Shown here: in pieces, positions 59,981-64,000 of the stretch
Numbering within the stretch: position 1 is the first letter of the stretch
Layout: every line of letters starts with the position of its first letter
From: an uncultured Gammaproteobacteria bacterium
GTDB taxonomy: Bacteria > Pseudomonadota > Gammaproteobacteria > Pseudomonadales > Porticoccaceae
DNA: 64,000 bases
Direction: 5' to 3'
NCBI GenBank assembly: GCA_913058345.1
Contig: CAJXQR010000005.1
Location: 124,001-188,000 of the forward strand
Translations under genes and position numbers: made by a program
Notes under the pieces: generated by a model
What the model saw: only the letters and a program-made list of their open reading frames with translations
Told to the model about the DNA's origin: nothing
The model's database searches: none

Positions 59981-60280
59981 CTAGGCTGTGGCGGCCTAGG
60001 GTTAAATAAATGTGGTAATACTTTTCACTCACGCAGATTTAGTTTTGGCAATGATCAAGGTATATATCGCCTGAGCGGAAACACGAAGACTACCGTAGCT
60101 TATCCTGTTCCGGAATTCTGGGTTGTATTTGAAGATTCAATCAGCGTTGGCATGCACGCTCGTCAGTTCGATCAGCTGGCCGATGGACGGCTCCGTTTGG
60201 CTTTTCATGACCTTGCCCACAAGCATGCGATAGGCGGTTTTTGTCTCAGACGAGAAACAAATAACCCAGCTGTTAAGTAG
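59969..60280 (+). pseudogene. Possible gene remnant without a start codon
   Basis: One frame stays open for 103 codons and ends at TAG 60278-60280. It has no ATG/GTG/TTG except an internal Met. The translation (for example FSFGNDQGIYRLSGNTKTT, VPEFWVVFEDSISVGMHARQ, LRLAFHDLAHKHAIGGFCLR) has protein-like composition, but I match no family. It may be the truncated end of a lost gene or a chance open frame. The remaining sequence to dusC is AT-rich and otherwise empty. Confidence 0.2.
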
Positions 60281-60558
60281 GATGTTTAATCTATAGTCGT
60301 CGAGAACCTCTAACTTATAAACCCTTGTGTTCTTGCTTTACGACTGAGGCCAGCTGTACCGGCAGTTCTCGACACTATTCCTAAGTGTAACCATGAATAT
60401 TTGCCAGTAATTGCTTTCTCTATTGTTTGTTTTTATCTTGATGCATAGTCTTATTTATTTAGCAAATCGCTGTAAATTTAATCATTCAGACTATTTCGTG
60501 ACCTGCTCATTACTGGGGTAGAATCCCCTGCTTTTTCACACTTACCATTAGAATTGAC

Positions 60559-61533
60559 ATGCAAATATATCTCGCCCCTATGGAGGGCGTTATCGATCAT
60601 CATATGCGCTTCCTACTTGATCAATTGGGCGGCATAGACTTGTGTGTTACAGAATTTATTCGGGTTAGTAAAACAGTGTTGCCTAGCCGTGTTTTTTTAA
60701 GTGCCTGCCCTGAGTTGACTCCGCTGAATGAACGTGACGGCAAAGAAGGCTCTGAATATGGCTCTGTGAATACAACACGATTACAACTACTTGGAAGTAA
60801 TCCCGAGTTGGTTGCATTAAATGCGCAGAAAGCGGTGGAGCTAGGTGCATCAGCTATCGACTTGAACTTTGGTTGTCCGGCCAAAACAGTTAATCGCAGT
60901 TACGGCGGTGCCCGTCTGCTCGATGAGACCTCTCTCTTGCACGATATTGTTAAGGCCACGCGGGAGCAGCTGCCATCAAGCGTTTTGGTCACTGCCAAAA
61001 TCCGTCTTGGTTACAATGATCGCAGCAGCTACCTGCGTAATGCCATTGCCATTGCCGAAGCTGGCGCTGATGAGTTGATTGTTCACGCTCGTTCTAAGGC
61101 CGATGGTTATCAGCCTCCCGCCTACTGGACTTATCTTAATACAATACAACAGCACCTCGATATACCTGTGGTGGCTAATGGCGAGATATGGACACTCGGA
61201 GATTATATCGAGTGCCGTGAACAGTCCGGATGTGATCGCGTTATGATCGGGCGCGGTCTACTGGCTCGTCCCGATTTAGGCCTGGCCATTAAAGCGTATC
61301 ACCGGGGTGAGGACTATCAGTATATGATCTGGCCACAGATCGCAACATTAGCACTACAATTATTGCGGCTGACGCAAGCCCATTATCCTCCCAAGCACAT
61401 GGGCAACCGTATTAAACAATGGTTGTTTTATTTAATGCGTAGCTATCCTCAAGCTGGTGCATTATTTGAAAACATCAAACGATCCAGAGATTTCGATTTT
61501 ATTGAGCGAGCCCTGATAAAAGAGGCGGGATAA
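60559..61533 (+). CDS. dusC: tRNA-dihydrouridine(16) synthase DusC
   Basis: A 324-residue FMN enzyme reducing uridine 16 of tRNA. It has YLAPMEGVIDHHMRFLL at the N-terminus, DLNFGCPAKTVNRSYGGA with the catalytic Cys (about residue 98), VTAKIRLGY and VVANGEIWTLGDY. GCDRVMIGRGLLARPDLGLAI completes the FMN-phosphate site. DusC rather than DusA/B is inferred from the C-terminal helical part (GNRIKQWLFYLMRSYPQA). It is a housekeeping gene convergent with prsR. Confidence 0.93.
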   Translation: MQIYLAPMEGVIDHHMRFLLDQLGGIDLCVTEFIRVSKTVLPSRVFLSACPELTPLNERDGKEGSEYGSVNTTRLQLLGSNPELVALNAQKAVELGASAIDLNFGCPAKTVNRSYGGARLLDETSLLHDIVKATREQLPSSVLVTAKIRLGYNDRSSYLRNAIAIAEAGADELIVHARSKADGYQPPAYWTYLNTIQQHLDIPVVANGEIWTLGDYIECREQSGCDRVMIGRGLLARPDLGLAIKAYHRGEDYQYMIWPQIATLALQLLRLTQAHYPPKHMGNRIKQWLFYLMRSYPQAGALFENIKRSRDFDFIERALIKEAG

Positions 61534-61606
61534 ACGTCAACTGCAATAAATTTAAAAGGGGGTGTTGCCTCCGTAGTTGTCTGATATTACAACGATTTCC
61601 TGATTT

Positions 61607-62965
61607 TTATTTTGATTTAATCCTGTATTTCTCAAATAAATTATAAAGAGTGGGTCGCGAGATGCCGAGTGCTTTCGCTGTCTCAGAAATATTGTGATTG
61701 GTGTAGCTGAGAGCGCGTTGAATAGCTTTTCGTTCGGCTGCCTCTCTGACGAGCTTTAAATTTAACGGTAACGGCTCTTCTTGAGGGAGTGAAATCTGTA
61801 AATCGTCGACTGTGATTTGAGTATTTTCAGCCATAATGACGGCACGTTTCAGCTTGCTTTCAATTTCACGCACGTTGCCTGGCCAGCTATAGCTTTCGAT
61901 TGCAGAGAGTGCTTCTTTGTCAAAGCCGCGTATGGTTTTATTGTATTCACGGTTAAATCTATCGAGGAAAGCTTTTGCGAGGATGAGGGCATCTCCTTCA
62001 CGGTCTTTCAGCGATGGTATATCTATAGTGACTTCGCTGATTCGATAGTAAAGGTCTTCTCGAAATCGTCCCTCTTCGATGTGTTGTGTTAAGTTTTGAT
62101 GTGTAGCGCAGATGATGCGTACGTTGACGGGTATTTCTACTCTACCTCCAACTCGCTCTATGACGCGCTCTTGTAAGAATCGCAATAGCTTTGCTTGCAG
62201 CTCAAAAGGCAGGTCGCCAATTTCATCAAGAAATAAAGTGCCACCATCAGCGAGCTCAATTTTTCCCTGTGTTTGTTTGGCCGCACCGGTAAAAGCTCCC
62301 TTTTCATAACCAAATAACTCGCTTTCTAGTAGGTTGTCAGGAATCGCGGCACAATTGATAGCAACAATTTTCTCGTTTGATCGAGGGCTTAAAGCGTGCA
62401 GTGCTTGTGCGAATAGCTCTTTACCAGTACCACTTGCACCGAGTAATAACGTGGTGATATCAGAGGGGGCAATTTTTTCAACGGTTTGACAGGTCTTCAG
62501 CAACTGTGAGCTTGCGCCAATGATACCTTCAAGGGGCATATTCTGTCGGGCGCATAATAGTTGCTGGTTTTCCTCTTCCAGCGCATTTACCCGATAAGCG
62601 CGGTCAGCGACGAGCGTCAGCACCTCTGGATCAACCGGTTTTTGGTAAAAGTCATAAGCGCCAAGGCCAATCGCCTTTACTGCATTGGAGCGATCATTGT
62701 CACCAGTAACGATAATGACTTTTGTTGATGGAGCCATTGATAGTATTTCTTCGAGGGTGGCGAGTCCCTCACTTACACCTCCAGGGTCTGGGGGTAGCCC
62801 AAGATCCAGCATGACAACACCGGGCTGATGACGTTTAAACTGATTAATGGCCTCAACGCGGTCGCCACTAATGGTGACTTCATATTCGTCAAAACACCAG
62901 CGCATCTGGCTCTGTAGCCCAGGATCGTCTTCTACGATTAACAGGTGTTTGTTAGTTGTATTCAA
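61607..62965 (-). CDS. prsR: PrsR, PEP-CTERM sigma-54-dependent response regulator
   Basis: A 452-residue NtrC-type regulator. The receiver domain (residues 1-125) has acidic residues E12/D13/D14 and phosphoacceptor D54 in VVMLDLGLP. The AAA+ domain (about 148-380) has Walker A GASGTGKELFAQAL, the sigma-54 contact loop GAFTGA, and Walker B ADGGTLFLDEIGDL. The Fis-type HTH at the end is NHNISETAKALGISRPTLYNLFEKY. The family is the exosortase-linked PrsR, which activates RpoN-dependent PEP-CTERM promoters. It lies 22 bases after prsK, in one operon. Confidence 0.93.
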   Translation of the reverse strand: MNTTNKHLLIVEDDPGLQSQMRWCFDEYEVTISGDRVEAINQFKRHQPGVVMLDLGLPPDPGGVSEGLATLEEILSMAPSTKVIIVTGDNDRSNAVKAIGLGAYDFYQKPVDPEVLTLVADRAYRVNALEEENQQLLCARQNMPLEGIIGASSQLLKTCQTVEKIAPSDITTLLLGASGTGKELFAQALHALSPRSNEKIVAINCAAIPDNLLESELFGYEKGAFTGAAKQTQGKIELADGGTLFLDEIGDLPFELQAKLLRFLQERVIERVGGRVEIPVNVRIICATHQNLTQHIEEGRFREDLYYRISEVTIDIPSLKDREGDALILAKAFLDRFNREYNKTIRGFDKEALSAIESYSWPGNVREIESKLKRAVIMAENTQITVDDLQISLPQEEPLPLNLKLVREAAERKAIQRALSYTNHNISETAKALGISRPTLYNLFEKYRIKSK

Positions 62966-62987
62966 TGTAGGCGTTCCTTTTTATCTG

Positions 62988-64000
62988 TTAGTTTGGGCAT
63001 GGTATGGCTATGCAAAACAATGAACCACTACCTGGGGTGCTTTTTACGCCAATGTCTCCCCCCAGGCTTCTTATAAACTCCCGGCTTTCAAATGCGCCGA
63101 TTCCCATGCCGGTTAAGCCCTTGGTCGAATCAAAAGGATTAAATAATCGATTTTTGATAAATGTTGCGTCCATACCGCAGCCCTTGTCTTCTACTTCAAT
63201 AATGATTTGTCCTGCCTTTTCAAAAAGACGAACTATTACCTGACCGGTGTTTTTTGTGGCTTCCTGAGCATTTTGTATGATATGGGAAAATACGGTAGAA
63301 AGTTGTTCGTAGTCGGCGAAAACGCCGGGAACTTGTTCGCAAACTTCCAGCTTTGGTACGGGTAGTTGTGAGGAGTGGCTGCTAATCACCTGGTTCAAGA
63401 GGGATGCGATATCGACATTAGTAGGCTGGCTGCCTCTTAATCCGCTTCTCATCTGTTCCATCAATCCTGTCATGCGCGCAACTGAATTCTCGATGGTCAA
63501 AATCACGTCGTCGACGAAGGCGGGTTTGTGTTTGTGTTTTTCGGCGTTGGCAATGATGAGCGACTGTTGCGCCAGAATATTTTTTAAGTCATGGACTATA
63601 TAAGCAGAAAGACGGTTAAAGGCTTCGAATTGGCGAGCTTGTAGTAGAGTTTGGTCTGTCTGATATTGTGCGAGATGACTGGCCGCTTGTAGCCCTGCTG
63701 TTTTCAGTAAATCTCTGTCCTCCCAGTTGAGCGATTTGTAAACTTCAGAGTGCCTGATAATAACAAAACCGCACAGCTCGGCATTAAATTCCAGTGGAAC
63801 AACGAGCCAGGCTCCTTCCATTTCAGTGAGCGACGGAGGTAAGGCCAAGCCCGAATAGAGTGAGGGGTCATGGCGGAACTCTTCTATATCAATGATCCAT
63901 GAATTGGCTTTCACAAAGTCGATTAATGGTTCGAACTCTGTGTTGTTAGAGGAGCTAGGCTCTGGCATATTCCAGTTGCTGAGTACCGTATAAGCTCCTT
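62988..64000 (-). CDS. prsK: PrsK, PEP-CTERM system histidine kinase, 3' part
   Basis: The frame remains open to the right edge, beyond the internal ATG at 63968, so only the C-terminal ~337 residues are seen; PrsK is normally about 680 with N-terminal TM helices. Visible are a GAF-like sensor (WLVVPLEFNAELCGFVIIRHSEVY), the phospho-His motif LSAYIVHDLKNILAQQ (His codon at 63591-63593), the N box IIQNAQEATKN, and the G boxes VEDKGCGMD and GMGIGAFESREFIRSLGG. It phosphorylates PrsR, encoded directly downstream. Confidence 0.92.
   Translation of the reverse strand, partial: GAYTVLSNWNMPEPSSSNNTEFEPLIDFVKANSWIIDIEEFRHDPSLYSGLALPPSLTEMEGAWLVVPLEFNAELCGFVIIRHSEVYKSLNWEDRDLLKTAGLQAASHLAQYQTDQTLLQARQFEAFNRLSAYIVHDLKNILAQQSLIIANAEKHKHKPAFVDDVILTIENSVARMTGLMEQMRSGLRGSQPTNVDIASLLNQVISSHSSQLPVPKLEVCEQVPGVFADYEQLSTVFSHIIQNAQEATKNTGQVIVRLFEKAGQIIIEVEDKGCGMDATFIKNRLFNPFDSTKGLTGMGIGAFESREFIRSLGGDIGVKSTPGSGSLFCIAIPCPN

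Noticed and set aside
62988-63968. A complete 326-residue histidine kinase starting at ATG 63968
   Set aside because: The frame continues open to base 64000 and the GAF-like domain begins before that Met, so the gene is partial.
1-64000. CRISPR arrays, insertion sequences, rRNA genes
   Set aside because: No regularly spaced repeats, transposase-like frames or rRNA sequence were seen on either strand.

Overview
The window is chromosomal DNA of a gammaproteobacterium, most likely a marine Pseudomonas/Cellvibrio-type lineage. The best evidence is the core block yciK–mupP–ubiG–mtaD | gyrA–pheA–tyrA/aroA–cmk–rpsA–ihfB–lapA–pyrF (18.8–32.8 kb), which has the Pseudomonas-type order but lacks serC and hisC between gyrA and the tyrA/aroA fusion. 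Coding density is high, GC content is moderate, and no insertion sequences, prophage or CRISPR arrays are visible.

Layout. (1) 1–1.6 kb: the end of a 2-oxoacid:ferredoxin oxidoreductase operon (korA partial, korB). (2) 2.4–9.7 kb: a four-gene envelope cluster (DUF1302 outer-membrane-type protein, DUF1329 periplasmic protein, YCF48/BNR protein, MMPL/RND transporter), closed by a strong terminator and followed by tRNA-Arg(TCG). (3) 10.2–18.3 kb: acyl-CoA type metabolism (MBL hydrolase, FabG-like SDR, CaiB CoA-transferase, MFE-type SDR, acyl-CoA ligase). It is interrupted by a polysaccharide co-polymerase (Wzz/GumC type) whose cytoplasmic tail is a degenerate tyrosine-recombinase domain. (4) 18.3–33.1 kb: the housekeeping block, ending with a ComEA-like helix-hairpin-helix protein and a terminator. 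(5) 33.2–64 kb: a large exopolysaccharide/PEP-CTERM (exosortase) associated region.

The PEP-CTERM region contains two different polyprenyl-phosphate sugar transferases, a low-molecular-weight tyrosine phosphatase, two FeeM-like PEP-CTERM-linked N-acyltransferases (one fused to a cyclic-nucleotide-binding/Crp-like module) and a ThiF/E1–nitroreductase fusion. It also has an HlyD–RND efflux pair whose permease carries a TPR-like tail, two PrsT TPR lipoproteins, one PEP-CTERM substrate protein, and the PrsK/PrsR two-component system (prsK runs off the right edge). A divergent five-gene operon (GMC oxidoreductase, two methyltransferases, SDR, GT1 glycosyltransferase) lies inside it and looks like a small glycolipid or secondary-metabolite pathway. 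No exosortase gene is inside the window.

How the genes fit together. PrsK/PrsR is a sigma-54-type circuit, and the PEP-CTERM substrate gene has a well-spaced -24/-12 element with an upstream dyad at enhancer distance. The 33.2–45.5 kb run reads as one transcription unit that starts sugar–lipid assembly, makes a long-chain acyl amino acid, modifies it (E1/nitroreductase) and exports it (HlyD/RND). The most unusual single object is the Wzz–tyrosine-recombinase-like fusion at 14608–16689.
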